Assembly (NCBI RefSeq): GCF_003710825.1
Contig: NZ_RHHQ01000022.1
Location: 95,740-159,739 of the forward strand
Reading direction: 5' to 3'
Origin: Brevibacillus fluminis
GTDB lineage: Bacteria > Bacillota > Bacilli > Brevibacillales > Brevibacillaceae
Length of the DNA: 64,000 nucleotides
Each line of letters begins with the position of its first letter. Within the stretch, counting starts at the first letter, position 1. The position numbers and the translations under genes were made by a program. The notes beneath the pieces are model-generated. The model ran no database searches and was not told where the DNA came from. It saw only the letters and a list, made by a program, of their open reading frames with translations. Below, one piece after another: positions 15,774 through 24,364 of the stretch.

Positions 15774-15904
15774 CGTTTTCAGTTTTGGGTCATACTACAA
15801 AAGAAATCAATCCAACTAGCATTATATGGTGAGGGTAATTTTGACAATTTCTCAACAAAATTAATCTAAGCCATATATATGAAGGGTCTTGTTCCCTGAT
15901 ATTC

Positions 15905-15934
15905 TTGACATACGACTAGGGCGTTAGCTATTAT
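15905..15934 (+). promoter_or_regulatory. Sigma-A promoter upstream of qcrA
   Basis: TTGACA at 15905-15910 and TATTAT at 15929-15934 are 18 bases apart, about 85 bases before the qcrA start. The 245-base gap between ypiF and qcrA holds this promoter and no ORF with a ribosome site. In Bacillus subtilis qcrABC is under post-exponential control; no operator was recognised here. Confidence 0.75.
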
Positions 15935-16018
15935 TGGAACTGACCTAGTATATGAATTTTGCTTGTGTATGTGGAATCCTTCGTTGCGTAACTTTACAGG
16001 ATAAGGAGGGAAAATAGG

Positions 16019-16543
16019 ATGAGTGGAAGTGGAAAACGCGAAATTTCAAGACGCACGTTCTTGAACTATGCTCTCATGGGAACGGGCGGCTTTCTTGCTG
16101 CTGGCATGATTACGCCAATGATCCGTTTTGCGATCGACCCAGTGCTGAAGCATTCAGCTGGTGGAGATAGAGTGGCAGTTGGAAGCCCTGATGAATTCGG
16201 AGCAGATCCGAAGCGTGTTGAATTCAAGGTTCACACCAAGGACGGTTGGTATGAAACGGAAACAACAATGACGGCTTGGGTCACCAAGGATGAAAAGGGT
16301 CAAATTCTGGCTCTGTCTCCAGTCTGTAAGCATTTGGGCTGTACCGTAGACTGGAATACGAGCCCAGAGCACCCAAACGAGTATTTCTGCCCATGCCATA
16401 TGGGTCGTTACTCCGTGAAAGGCGAACACATTTTGAACACCCCGCCTCTGAAATCGCTAGACGAATACGAGTCGGAAGTGAAAGACGGCAAGCTCTATTT
16501 AGGTAAAATCATTCCAAATCCTCGACCGGGGGTGAACGGCTAA
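16019..16543 (+). CDS. qcrA: Menaquinol:cytochrome c reductase Rieske iron-sulfur subunit
   Basis: QcrA passes electrons from menaquinol through a [2Fe-2S] cluster toward cytochrome c. The 174-residue sequence has an N-terminal twin-arginine-like start (REISRRTFLNYALMG) and one membrane anchor (about 17-40). The cluster ligands lie in CKHLGC (about residues 103-108) and CPCHMG (about 124-129). TAAGGAGGGAAAATAGG provides the ribosome site. It heads qcrABC with one base to qcrB. The protein acts at the outer face of the cytoplasmic membrane. Confidence 0.96.
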   Translation: MSGSGKREISRRTFLNYALMGTGGFLAAGMITPMIRFAIDPVLKHSAGGDRVAVGSPDEFGADPKRVEFKVHTKDGWYETETTMTAWVTKDEKGQILALSPVCKHLGCTVDWNTSPEHPNEYFCPCHMGRYSVKGEHILNTPPLKSLDEYESEVKDGKLYLGKIIPNPRPGVNG

Positions 16544-16544
16544 C

Positions 16545-17216
16545 ATGATCCAGAAAGTTTATGACTGGGTGGATGAACGGCTCAATATTACCCCGATGTG
16601 GCGTGATATTGCTGACCATGAAGTACCAGAGCACGTGAACCCGGCGCACCATTTCTCCGCGTTCGTATACTGCTTTGGCGGATTGACGTTCTTCATCACA
16701 GTAATCCAAATCCTGTCTGGTATGTTCTTGACCATGTATTATGTTCCAGACATTATTAATGCTTATGAATCCGTCAAATATCTTCAAAACGAGGTTGCTT
16801 TCGGTGTAATCGTGCGCGGCATGCATCACTGGGGAGCGAGCTTGGTCATTGTTATGATGTTCTTACATACGCTGCGCGTGTTCTTCACCGGTTCGTTCAA
16901 ACGTCCGCGTGAAATGAACTGGGTTGTCGGTATGCTGATTTTCTTCATCATGTTGGGCCTTGGTTTCACAGGCTATCTCTTGCCTTGGGACAACACAGCG
17001 TATTTTGCAACCAAAGTAGGTCTGCAAATCGCTGACACGGTACCACTAATTGGTCCTTATCTTAAAGTGTTACTCACCGGCGGCGATATCGTAGGTGCGC
17101 AAACGCTGGCTCGCTTCTTTGCGATTCACGTATTCTTCCTGCCAGGCGCTTTGCTTGGTTTGCTAGGTGCGCACTTCGTGATGATCCGGGTACAAGGTAT
17201 TTCCGGACCGCTATAA
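16545..17216 (+). CDS. qcrB: Cytochrome b6-type subunit of menaquinol:cytochrome c reductase
   Basis: QcrB is the haem-b subunit; with QcrC it makes the split b6/subunit IV arrangement of Bacillales. The 223-residue protein has four hydrophobic helices. HHWGASLVIVMMFLHTLRVF and the histidines of FFAIHVFFLPG are the haem-binding positions, and LPWDNTAYFATKVG is the conserved quinol-side loop. GGGGGTGAACGGCTAAC lies before the ATG. Length matches cytochrome b6. Confidence 0.96.
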   Translation: MIQKVYDWVDERLNITPMWRDIADHEVPEHVNPAHHFSAFVYCFGGLTFFITVIQILSGMFLTMYYVPDIINAYESVKYLQNEVAFGVIVRGMHHWGASLVIVMMFLHTLRVFFTGSFKRPREMNWVVGMLIFFIMLGLGFTGYLLPWDNTAYFATKVGLQIADTVPLIGPYLKVLLTGGDIVGAQTLARFFAIHVFFLPGALLGLLGAHFVMIRVQGISGPL

Positions 17217-17245
17217 TGTGTCTTCGACATTAAGGAGGAAATAGC

Positions 17246-18031
17246 ATGGCAAAAGTCGATAAAGATGCTACCTTCGTTGGAGACTCACGTGTGAGAGCGA
17301 AGCGCATCCCAAACATTTCCCCGTCTTATGCGGATTTCCCAGGAAAATCGGAACCATTTATGCCGAACTTCCTGTTGAAAGAGTGGATGGTTGCTGCGGT
17401 TGGTCTGGTCGCGTACCTGATCTTGACCGTATCTCATCCATCGCCGCTGACGGATAAGGCGAATCCGAACGATACGTCGTTCGTTCCGTTGCCTGACTGG
17501 TACTTCCTGTTTCTGTACCAGCTTTTGAAATATCCGTGGGCTTCCGGTGACTGGGTAATGATCGGTATCATCGGTGTACCACTCGTTGCTTTCGGTGGCT
17601 TGTTGCTTGCTCCTTGGTTGGATGGAGGTAAAGAACGCCGTCCTTCCCGTCGCCCGGTTGCGACAGGAATCATGTTGGTCTCCTTGGTGGGCCTGTTCTA
17701 CTTGACATGGGCTGCGATGGATGAGCACAACAAACACGCACCGGCAGCCAGCCATTCCGGCGGAGGCTCTGCTGCAGCGCCAGCTGCCAAAGCTGATCCA
17801 AGCTTCAAACCGGATCAACTGTGGACCGCTCAGCAAAGTTGTAAGGGTTGCCATGGGCAAAACATGGAAGGCATGATGGGTCCGAACTTGCAAAAGATCG
17901 GTGCCCAACTGGATGCTTCCCAAATTGAAGAAGTAATTAAAAATGGTAAGGGCGGAATGCCACCAGGCATGTTCAAAGGTAGCGATGAAGACCGCAAAAA
18001 ACTTGCCGAATACCTTGCTTCTTTAAAATAG
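17246..18031 (+). CDS. qcrC: Subunit IV-cytochrome c fusion of menaquinol:cytochrome c reductase
   Basis: QcrC combines a subunit IV-like membrane part with a C-terminal cytochrome c. The 261-residue protein has three hydrophobic segments, with the conserved PLPDWYFLFLYQLLKYPW in the first half, then a low-complexity Ala/Gly/Ser linker (about 167-183) and a haem-c domain with CKGCH near residue 199 and an MPPGMF axial methionine region. TTAAGGAGGAAATAGC is a near-perfect ribosome site. The cytochrome passes electrons to the caa3-type oxidase. Confidence 0.96.
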   Translation: MAKVDKDATFVGDSRVRAKRIPNISPSYADFPGKSEPFMPNFLLKEWMVAAVGLVAYLILTVSHPSPLTDKANPNDTSFVPLPDWYFLFLYQLLKYPWASGDWVMIGIIGVPLVAFGGLLLAPWLDGGKERRPSRRPVATGIMLVSLVGLFYLTWAAMDEHNKHAPAASHSGGGSAAAPAAKADPSFKPDQLWTAQQSCKGCHGQNMEGMMGPNLQKIGAQLDASQIEEVIKNGKGGMPPGMFKGSDEDRKKLAEYLASLK

Positions 18032-18040
18032 GCTCATCAA

Positions 18041-18080
18041 GCAAAAGCTGGCCTGATCAAATCGGTCAGCTTTTGCTTTC
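18041..18080 (+). terminator. Hairpin after qcrC
   Basis: GCAAAAGCTG (18041-18050) is complementary to CAGCTTTTGC (18067-18076), with weaker pairing in between, and TTTCCTG follows. The T run is short; it probably gives partial termination before ypjA. Confidence 0.6.
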
Positions 18081-18141
18081 CTGTCTTTCTAATAGCCTTT
18101 TTTCAGAAGAATACATATCTTCAACATGGGAGACGATTCAG

Positions 18142-18744
18142 ATGAGATGGATGTGGGAGTGGTTTTCGGATTCGTTGGGGAAATCATGGTTCCTGTGGAT
18201 TCTCTTTTTCATCAATCTAGGCGGAACCATTTACGGCTTTATTTGGTATAAAGCCCAATTGGAAGCAACGGAACCGGCCATATTTCGGATATTTGTGCCA
18301 GATAGCCCGACAGGAAGCGGTCTATTTACTTTGGTTATCCTTACTTACATCATTGGACGACACGTACCATTGTTAGAGGCACTAGCCGGAATCACCAACT
18401 TTAAGTACGGGATCTGGGCCGTAGCTGTCATTTTTGCTGGATGGGCGTTGGGAGACGAGCTGCAATGGCAACAAGTCATGCTCGTTTGCTCGCATTTGGG
18501 GATGGCAATCGAATCCTTGCTTTATGCCCGTTTCTATAAATTGAGCTGGCTTGTAGTCGGTTTCGCTTCCCTTTGGACGCTGAACAACGATTTCGTCGAC
18601 TATGTCATGGATCTCCATCCGTACTTGCCTGAAGTGCTCGATCCTTATTCCGGAATCGTCGGGCTATGCACCGTAGCATTGAGTATCATTTCAATCGCTG
18701 TCATTTGGACGATTAACGTAAAAAATCAACAAAATGAGGTCTAA
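18142..18744 (+). CDS. ypjA: Integral membrane protein YpjA (DUF1405)
   Basis: The start chosen is ATG 18142 behind GGGAGA, giving 200 residues that begin MRWMWEWFSDSLG; upstream in-frame codons overlap the terminator. There are about six hydrophobic helices (WFLWILFFINLGGTIYGFIW, LFTLVILTYIIG, IWAVAVIFAGWALG and others), matching the DUF1405 membrane family. YpjA follows qcrC in Bacillus subtilis as well. No catalytic motif is visible and no function is established. Confidence 0.85.
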   Translation: MRWMWEWFSDSLGKSWFLWILFFINLGGTIYGFIWYKAQLEATEPAIFRIFVPDSPTGSGLFTLVILTYIIGRHVPLLEALAGITNFKYGIWAVAVIFAGWALGDELQWQQVMLVCSHLGMAIESLLYARFYKLSWLVVGFASLWTLNNDFVDYVMDLHPYLPEVLDPYSGIVGLCTVALSIISIAVIWTINVKNQQNEV

Positions 18745-18794
18745 TCTTGTCCTTCTTTCCATAGGCTGTAGTATGGGAAAGGAGGTTTTTTCTT

Positions 18795-19601
18795 TTGCGA
18801 AAAAACATAAAAATACTTTTGCTGCTTCTCGTTACAGGATTAGCGCTTTCCTGGCCCATGTACACCATCTTGTCTTCCATGGAAAAGTCAGACGAGCAGC
18901 AGCAATTTTCACGGGTAGATAAATTGGCGGAAGAGTTGCTTGTGTTGACCAAAAAAGGGGACATGGAGCAAGCGCGCATCAAAATTCAAAACCTCGCCGA
19001 CATTTTTCCAAGCCAAACGCTCCCCGTATCGATAAAGATCGAAAGCTTGAACGCGGTCACGCAATCCATTTTGGCCGCGCGCAATGTGTTTTCCGCAGGG
19101 AAAGCGGACGATGACAAACTGCTTTGGCATGCGACACAGGTGCGTGTTGCGATCGACGCACTCACGCATCCAAACCAGGCGATGTGGCGCAATTATTACA
19201 CTTCTTTTACGAGTCAAATGCAAAATTTGATGTCGGCATCCGTAGAGCGGGATGCAGAGGAGCTGCGCGACCAGTTCGCCGAAAATTATCGGCTGTTTTT
19301 AGCGATCAAGCCGGCGATGAGCGTTCAGCTGTCTGAGCCGGAAATGGAAAAAATCAATGCTTCGTACGATGCGCTGGTCAAGCAAGTGCGCAATGAAACG
19401 GTTGACTGGCAGGTAGTACGCGAGACACTGCGTGATTTAAATGCGTCGATCTCGGCGGCTTTTTTAGGAGATGACCGGCATGCGATCAGCGATTGGCTCG
19501 ACACGCGTTCTCTTGTCATGCTTAGCACTTCGATTGGAACGCTCGTATCCATTACGCTCGCCTATGTTGCATGGCGTAAATATTACGCTGCCAGCGTGTA
19601 G
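18795..19601 (+). CDS. ypjB: Sporulation protein YpjB-like
   Basis: TTG 18795 follows GGAGGT with eight bases between. The 268-residue protein has an N-terminal membrane or signal helix (about 4-24), a mostly helical exported domain, and a C-terminal membrane helix (VMLSTSIGTLVSITLAYVAW, about 241-260). The layout and position after ypjA match YpjB, which is annotated as a sporulation protein in Bacillales. Its molecular role is unknown. Confidence 0.8.
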   Translation: MRKNIKILLLLLVTGLALSWPMYTILSSMEKSDEQQQFSRVDKLAEELLVLTKKGDMEQARIKIQNLADIFPSQTLPVSIKIESLNAVTQSILAARNVFSAGKADDDKLLWHATQVRVAIDALTHPNQAMWRNYYTSFTSQMQNLMSASVERDAEELRDQFAENYRLFLAIKPAMSVQLSEPEMEKINASYDALVKQVRNETVDWQVVRETLRDLNASISAAFLGDDRHAISDWLDTRSLVMLSTSIGTLVSITLAYVAWRKYYAASV

Positions 19602-19660
19602 GTTAGATAAGTTTGATAACGTGAAAAAGAAATGTCGTACCAAGATACCTGGAACGACTG

Positions 19661-19702
19661 AAAAAAACATCCCTCTCGCTTTGGAGCGACGAGGGATGTT
19701 TT
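19661..19702. terminator. Bidirectional terminator between ypjB and the yitT-family gene
   Basis: AAAACATCCCTC (19664-19675) pairs with GAGGGATGTTTT (19691-19702), and TCGCT/AGCGA extends the stem inward. Runs of A on the left and T on the right give U tracts on both strands, fitting the convergent genes on either side. Confidence 0.85.
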
Positions 19703-19718
19703 GCATATCATGATCGCA

Positions 19719-20579
19719 TTAGTCATTAATAGGTTGCTTATTCTCATCAAAGGTAAAGCCTTCGCCCAGCACTTCGTGCACATCATTAACGATGACGAAA
19801 GCGTGAGGATCGATCTCCTGCACCGCATTTTTGAAGCGGATGACTTCATTGCGGCTAACCACGACATAGATGACTTCCTTTGCAGAACCGGAAAAAGCGC
19901 CTCTGCCTGTAAGGATGGTTACACCACGTCCTAAACCGAGAATTGCTTTGGCAATTTTTTGCGGATTCTCGGAAATGATCGTCAGCGCTTTGCCTGCATT
20001 CAGACCTTCCTGCATGAAATCGATGACACGCGTTGCGATAAAGACGGCGACCAACGTGTACATGGCGCTTTCCTTGCTCAAGTACACAAGAGAGATCCCG
20101 ATGACCACGATATCGGAGATGAATAGTGTCCGTCCCATGCTGACGCCAAAATACTTTTGAAACATCCTTGCGATAATGTCGACGCCGCCGGTGGTGCCCC
20201 CAAAGCGGAAAATCAGACCCAGACCCAACCCAACCATAACCCCTGCAAATAAAGCAGCAAGCAGCGTATCTTTCATTGGCGTAGGGGTAAGCACGTAGTC
20301 AAACAACGAAAAGAATGCTGAGCTGAGAATGGTCCCGATGATCGTATAGGCTAATTCCGTACGGCTTAACACTTTCCAACCAATGATAAAGAGCGGAATG
20401 TTTAAGAGGAAATAGACGATACCTTGGTCAATTGTTGGAAACAAGATTTTGATGATGATGCTGATTCCCGTCACGCCGCCTTCGGCGAGACCGTTGGGAA
20501 TGTTGAACGTATTGATCCCGAAACCGATGATGGCGGTTCCGATGACAATGGCAATAAGACTTTTCAGACGCATGTTCAT
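19719..20579 (-). CDS. YitT family membrane protein (YpjC-like)
   Basis: Translation on the minus strand most likely starts at ATG 20579, seven bases after GGAGGAGGG, giving 286 residues (MNMRLKSLIAIV). Five or so hydrophobic helices make up the first 200 residues (DUF161), with the conserved NIPNGLAEGGVTGISI. The last 90 residues form the soluble DUF2179 domain (ILTGRGAFSGSAKEVIYVVVSR). This is the only gene in the ypj-dap block on the opposite strand. Family members are membrane proteins of unknown transport function. Confidence 0.88.
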   Translation of the reverse strand: MNMRLKSLIAIVIGTAIIGFGINTFNIPNGLAEGGVTGISIIIKILFPTIDQGIVYFLLNIPLFIIGWKVLSRTELAYTIIGTILSSAFFSLFDYVLTPTPMKDTLLAALFAGVMVGLGLGLIFRFGGTTGGVDIIARMFQKYFGVSMGRTLFISDIVVIGISLVYLSKESAMYTLVAVFIATRVIDFMQEGLNAGKALTIISENPQKIAKAILGLGRGVTILTGRGAFSGSAKEVIYVVVSRNEVIRFKNAVQEIDPHAFVIVNDVHEVLGEGFTFDENKQPIND

Positions 20580-20748
20580 ATACCAGCCCTCCTCCCATAC
20601 ATAACCAAATTCGTATGCCATTATAGCGGAGCTTTTTCCCATTGTCCATCTATGATACACTATCCGAGTCGAAAGATTTGGCAAAACCTTTATCATGCGG
20701 TACGATGAAGTAGACGCAATCATTTATGGATAAGGAAGGAGCTTATGT

Positions 20749-21081
20749 GTGACCGAGCGGAAAACCTTACAAGACATTCAGGATGAAGTGGACAAATACA
20801 TATCGCAGTTTAAAGAAGGTTATTTTTCTCCACTTGCCATGATGGCGCGCATGACCGAGGAAGTCGGCGAGCTTGCGAGGGAGATTAATCATTATTATGG
20901 CGAGAAACCAAAAAAGGCGGAAGAAGAACAGAAGACTGTCGAAGACGAGCTGGGGGACGTATTTTTCATTGTCCTTTGTTTCGCCAATTCGCTTGGCATC
21001 GATTTGCAAGAAGCCTTTGATCGTATTATGCACAAATTTGCTACCAGAGATAAAGATCGCTGGACGAGAATAGAGGAGTAG
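20749..21081 (+). CDS. MazG-family nucleotide pyrophosphohydrolase (YpjD-like)
   Basis: The 110-residue protein starts at GTG 20749 behind AAGGAAGGAG. It contains the two metal-binding segments of the all-alpha NTP pyrophosphohydrolases, EEVGELAREIN (about 36-46) and EDELGDVFFIVLCFAN (about 66-81). Such enzymes hydrolyse nucleoside triphosphates or their damaged forms to monophosphates. Placement six bases before dapB is the Bacillus subtilis order (ypjD-dapB). Confidence 0.88.
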   Translation: MTERKTLQDIQDEVDKYISQFKEGYFSPLAMMARMTEEVGELAREINHYYGEKPKKAEEEQKTVEDELGDVFFIVLCFANSLGIDLQEAFDRIMHKFATRDKDRWTRIEE

Positions 21082-21087
21082 ATAGAG

Positions 21088-21909
21088 ATGGAAACATTGG
21101 AGCGGAATGAGAAAACCATTAAGGTTGCTGTAGCGGGTGCGAAAGGGCGGATGGGGCAGGAAGTCGTCAAAATGCTGATCCAAGACCCGACGCTTGAATT
21201 CGTAGTTGCGGTTGATTCGAAATTGCACGGTGTAGACGTCGGCGAAGCGATCGGCGGACGCACGCTTGGTGTTCAGTTCGTCCAATCGGTCGAAGAAGCG
21301 TTCCAAAAGTATCAGCCTGACGTGCTGGTAGATTTCACAACGCCGCAAACCGTATTCCAGCACATGGAGCTGTCCCTACAGTATAAAGTACGGCCGGTTA
21401 TCGGCACAACCGGGTTGTCCACAGAGCAAATGGAAGATTTGACGCGCCGTTATACCGAAGCAAAGCTGGGCGGAATCATCGCGCCGAATTTTGCGATCGG
21501 GGCGATTCTGTGTATGAAATTCGCAGCGATGGCTGCCAAATATATGCCACATGTGGAAATTATCGAGCTGCATCATGACCGCAAGCTGGATGCGCCGAGC
21601 GGTACCGCATTGAAAACGGCAGAGCTGATCGCCAAATCCCGCGCAGAACTCGCACAAGGTCATCCGCAGGAGGAAGAAAGCATCCCGGGTGCGCGTGGGG
21701 CTGAATACCATGGCTTCCGTATCCACAGCGTGCGCTTGCCGGGGATGGTGGCGCATCAGGAAGTGTTGTTCGGAGCTACGGGCCAGACGCTTTCGATCCG
21801 CCATGACAGCATCAACCGCGAATCGTTCATGCCAGGCGTCAACATGGCGATCAAAGCTGCGATGAACATGGATACGCTTGTGTATGGATTGGAGAACCTG
21901 TTGGATTAA
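21088..21909 (+). CDS. dapB: 4-hydroxy-tetrahydrodipicolinate reductase
   Basis: DapB reduces the cyclic intermediate on the way to meso-diaminopimelate and lysine, supplying the cell wall and, in spore formers, dipicolinate branch points. The 273-residue protein has a Rossmann GAKGRMGQEV motif near residue 17, IGTTGLS and the catalytic ELHHDRKLDAPSGTA segment (the HH and K residues act as acid and substrate ligands). Length and motifs are standard. Confidence 0.96.
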   Translation: METLERNEKTIKVAVAGAKGRMGQEVVKMLIQDPTLEFVVAVDSKLHGVDVGEAIGGRTLGVQFVQSVEEAFQKYQPDVLVDFTTPQTVFQHMELSLQYKVRPVIGTTGLSTEQMEDLTRRYTEAKLGGIIAPNFAIGAILCMKFAAMAAKYMPHVEIIELHHDRKLDAPSGTALKTAELIAKSRAELAQGHPQEEESIPGARGAEYHGFRIHSVRLPGMVAHQEVLFGATGQTLSIRHDSINRESFMPGVNMAIKAAMNMDTLVYGLENLLD

Positions 21910-21932
21910 GATCGGGGAGAGGGAGAGATAAA

Positions 21933-22334
21933 ATGAAAGTTGCACTCATAGCTCACGACCGTAAAAAAGAAGAAATGGTTCAATTGGCGACAGCCTACGA
22001 ATCGATTTTGGCTCAGCATGAATTGTTTGCAACAGGCACAACCGGGACACGCATCATGGAAAACACATCGCTAGAAGTTACCCGGTTCCTCTCCGGACCT
22101 CTCGGGGGCGATCAGCAAATTGGTGGAAAAGTGGCGCAAAACGAAATGGACATGGTCATCTTCCTGCGGGATCCATTAGCGGCACAGCCGCATGAACCGG
22201 ACATCAACGCGCTGATCCGTCTGTGTGATGTACACAAAATTCCGTTGGCGACAAACTTGGGTACGGCAGAAGTGTTGCTCAAGGCATTAGCAAATGGGCA
22301 GATCGCGTGGCGCAATCTGGTCCACGAGGAGTAA
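21933..22334 (+). CDS. mgsA: Methylglyoxal synthase
   Basis: MgsA converts dihydroxyacetone phosphate to methylglyoxal and phosphate, an overflow route when sugar phosphates build up. The 133-residue protein starts with MKVALIAHDRKKEEM (catalytic-side His and Asp), has FATGTTGTRI for phosphate binding and LSGPLGGDQQIG with the catalytic aspartate. GGGGAGAGGGAGAG gives a strong ribosome site. Pairing with the bacillithiol genes is meaningful because thiols detoxify methylglyoxal. Confidence 0.95.
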   Translation: MKVALIAHDRKKEEMVQLATAYESILAQHELFATGTTGTRIMENTSLEVTRFLSGPLGGDQQIGGKVAQNEMDMVIFLRDPLAAQPHEPDINALIRLCDVHKIPLATNLGTAEVLLKALANGQIAWRNLVHEE

Positions 22335-22342
22335 GGATAGCT

Positions 22343-23041
22343 ATGAAACAGCTTGACATATTAGCGATTGGCGCACATCCGGACGATGTGGAAATCGGCG
22401 CGGGCGCAAGCTTGTACAAGGCTGCTATAAAAGGATGGAAGACGGGGATTCTCGACCTTACCTTCGCTGAGCTTTCCTCCAACGGCACGGTCGAGCGCCG
22501 ACAACAGGAAGCCGCGCAAGCATCTCAGTTACTACAGCTAACCGAACGCTACAATTTTGGATTCCCTGATCGGGGGCTAGAATCGATACGAGATGAGGCG
22601 ATCAAGTGGATCGTCGATTTGATTCGATCAACTCGTCCCAAGCTCGTTCTCGCACCCTATGGACAGGACCGTCATCCGGACCACGAGAGTGTTAGCCGGA
22701 TCGTGAAAGAGGCTGTTTTCAACGCTGGCATTCATCGCTACAGAGGCAATGAGGATTTGGCAGGCTATCGGCCGGCCAAGTTTCATTATTACTTGATCAA
22801 TTCGACGGCAGCGCCGCAATTTGTCATCGATGTCAGCGATGTCTATGAACAAAAACTCGCGATTTTGCGTTCGTACCGGAGCCAGTTTGAAACGGAAGAG
22901 AACAGCGTACCGACTCCGCTCAACAACGGTTATATCGAACTGGTGGAGCATCGTGAGCGATTGTTCGGCCAGCAGGCAGGCGTGACGTATGCAGAAGGCT
23001 TTATCAACGGAGGGCCAGTGGTTCTTCCGGAATTGATTTAA
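22343..23041 (+). CDS. bshB1: Bacillithiol biosynthesis deacetylase BshB1
   Basis: BshB1 is a zinc deacetylase that converts N-acetylglucosaminyl-malate to glucosaminyl-malate. The 232-residue protein starts at ATG 22343 behind GGAGTAAGGA; an upstream GTG extension overlaps mgsA and is unlikely. The metal motif GAHPDDVEIGAG (about 11-22) and the HPDH segment (DRHPDHESV) are those of the LmbE/PIG-L family. The next gene is bshA, so the first two steps of bacillithiol synthesis are encoded together. Confidence 0.94.
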   Translation: MKQLDILAIGAHPDDVEIGAGASLYKAAIKGWKTGILDLTFAELSSNGTVERRQQEAAQASQLLQLTERYNFGFPDRGLESIRDEAIKWIVDLIRSTRPKLVLAPYGQDRHPDHESVSRIVKEAVFNAGIHRYRGNEDLAGYRPAKFHYYLINSTAAPQFVIDVSDVYEQKLAILRSYRSQFETEENSVPTPLNNGYIELVEHRERLFGQQAGVTYAEGFINGGPVVLPELI

Positions 23042-23077
23042 ACGAACAATAGGCTTTATCGTCGATACTATATAGGC

Positions 23078-23095
23078 AAAACGCCGAGGCGTTTT
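23078..23095 (+). repeat. Inverted repeat before bshA
   Basis: AAAACGCC (23078-23085) and GGCGTTTT (23088-23095) are perfectly complementary with only two bases between. It could act as a weak terminator or processing hairpin between bshB1 and bshA; the T run is only four bases and belongs to the stem. Confidence 0.5.
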
Positions 23096-23119
23096 ATGTT
23101 AAAGAGGAGAGAAAACCCA

Positions 23120-24241
23120 ATGAAAATCGGCATAACCTGTTACCCGTCGTTAGGCGGATCAGGGGTGGTGGCGACAGAGCTAGGGAAGCTGCTTGCCGAA
23201 CGGGGCCATCAGGTTCATTTCATCTCGTCAAGCATGCCCTTTCGCATGGGCAAGTTCCATCCGAACGTGTTTTACCACGAGGTGGAGGTCAACCAATACG
23301 ACGTGTTCAAATATCCGCCCTATGATTTGACGCTGGCCAATCGGATGGCACAGGTTGCGAAAACGGAAAAACTGGACATTCTTCATGTCCATTACGCAGT
23401 GCCCCATGCGTTATGCGCTTTTTTGGCCAAACAGATGGTGGGAGATCAGTTGAAGATTGTCACGACGTTGCACGGAACCGATATCACCGTGCTCGGTTAT
23501 GATCCGACGCTCAGCGACTTGATCCGTTTTGGTATCGAAAAAAGTGATGTGGTAACGGCTGTCTCGCAAGACTTGATCAATGAGACGTACCAATCGCTGC
23601 AAGTCGATAAGCCGATCGAGCGAATTTACAATTTTGTGGACAAACGGCGTTATGTTCGCAAAGATGTGGCAGAGGTCAAAAAAATGTTCGCGCCAAACGG
23701 CGAAAAGCTGCTCATGCACATCTCTAATTTCCGGCCGGTCAAACGAATTCGCGATGTGATTGATGTGTTCCGCCTTGTGCAACGCGAGCATCCAACCAGG
23801 CTGTTGTTGATCGGTGAAGGACCGGATACTGCAATTGCTCGGCAGATGTTGAAAGAATACGGTCTTGAAAATGAGGCTTGTTTTCTCGGTAAACAGGAGG
23901 ACGTCGCTGAGGTGCTGTCCATGGCTGATGTCATGCTGCTTCCTTCGGAAAAGGAAAGCTTCGGATTAGTCGCCTTGGAAGCAATGGCGTGCGGAGTGCC
24001 AGTGGTTGCCACAAACGTGGGCGGTCTGCCGGAAGTGATTGTCGATGGGGAAACCGGCTTTTTGTGCGAGCTCGGCGATGTCGAAGGACTTGCAGAAAAA
24101 ACGGTGAAGCTGTTGAAGGACGAAGCGTTGTACGAACGCTTTGCCCGCACAGGCGTAGAGCGGTCTTGCAAAACGTTTTGCCACGAAACCATCACGACAC
24201 AGTACGAAGAGCTTTATGAAAAGCTGCTCGGCGAACATTAA
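23120..24241 (+). CDS. bshA: N-acetyl-alpha-D-glucosaminyl L-malate synthase BshA
   Basis: BshA is a GT4 glycosyltransferase that joins UDP-GlcNAc to malate in the first step of bacillithiol synthesis. ATG 23120 follows GAGGAGAGAAAA, giving 373 residues. GSGVVATELGKLLAERGH near the N-terminus binds the donor and acceptor, and KESFGLVALEAMACGVPVVATNVGG near residues 277-301 (read as ESFGLVALEAMACG plus VPVVATNVGG) is the C-terminal nucleotide-sugar EX7E motif. Neighbour bshB1 supports the assignment over other GT4 enzymes. Confidence 0.95.
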   Translation: MKIGITCYPSLGGSGVVATELGKLLAERGHQVHFISSSMPFRMGKFHPNVFYHEVEVNQYDVFKYPPYDLTLANRMAQVAKTEKLDILHVHYAVPHALCAFLAKQMVGDQLKIVTTLHGTDITVLGYDPTLSDLIRFGIEKSDVVTAVSQDLINETYQSLQVDKPIERIYNFVDKRRYVRKDVAEVKKMFAPNGEKLLMHISNFRPVKRIRDVIDVFRLVQREHPTRLLLIGEGPDTAIARQMLKEYGLENEACFLGKQEDVAEVLSMADVMLLPSEKESFGLVALEAMACGVPVVATNVGGLPEVIVDGETGFLCELGDVEGLAEKTVKLLKDEALYERFARTGVERSCKTFCHETITTQYEELYEKLLGEH

Positions 24242-24309
24242 TGACGAGCTTTGAATGTTTGCATGATCTTGGATAAGAAAATGATGAAACCAAACAGCGC
24301 TCTGGTCAT
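24238..24309 (-). CDS. Possible 23-residue microprotein
   Basis: On the minus strand AGGAGGG is followed after eight bases by ATG (24309-24307) and 23 codons to a TAA at 24240-24238. The peptide begins MTRALFGFIIFLSKIMQ, a hydrophobic helix, and ends with basic residues (TFKARH). The Shine-Dalgarno match is much better than chance would usually give. It lies antisense in the bshA-cca gap and overlaps the last four bases of bshA. I do not recognise it, and no promoter is obvious. Confidence 0.4.
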   Translation of the reverse strand: MTRALFGFIIFLSKIMQTFKARH

Positions 24310-24364
24310 AATAATTACCCTCCTGATGTAGTTTCGACGAGTAACGGCAATGGAGAGGAGTGGA

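Noticed and set aside
15774..16018. Searched for an RNA gene or riboswitch between ypiF and qcrA.
   Set aside because: Only a sigma-A promoter is visible; no convincing paired structure or terminator was found.
20580..20723. N-terminal extension of the yitT-family gene.
   Set aside because: The extra residues are not membrane-like, and ATG 20579 is directly behind GGAGGAGGG.
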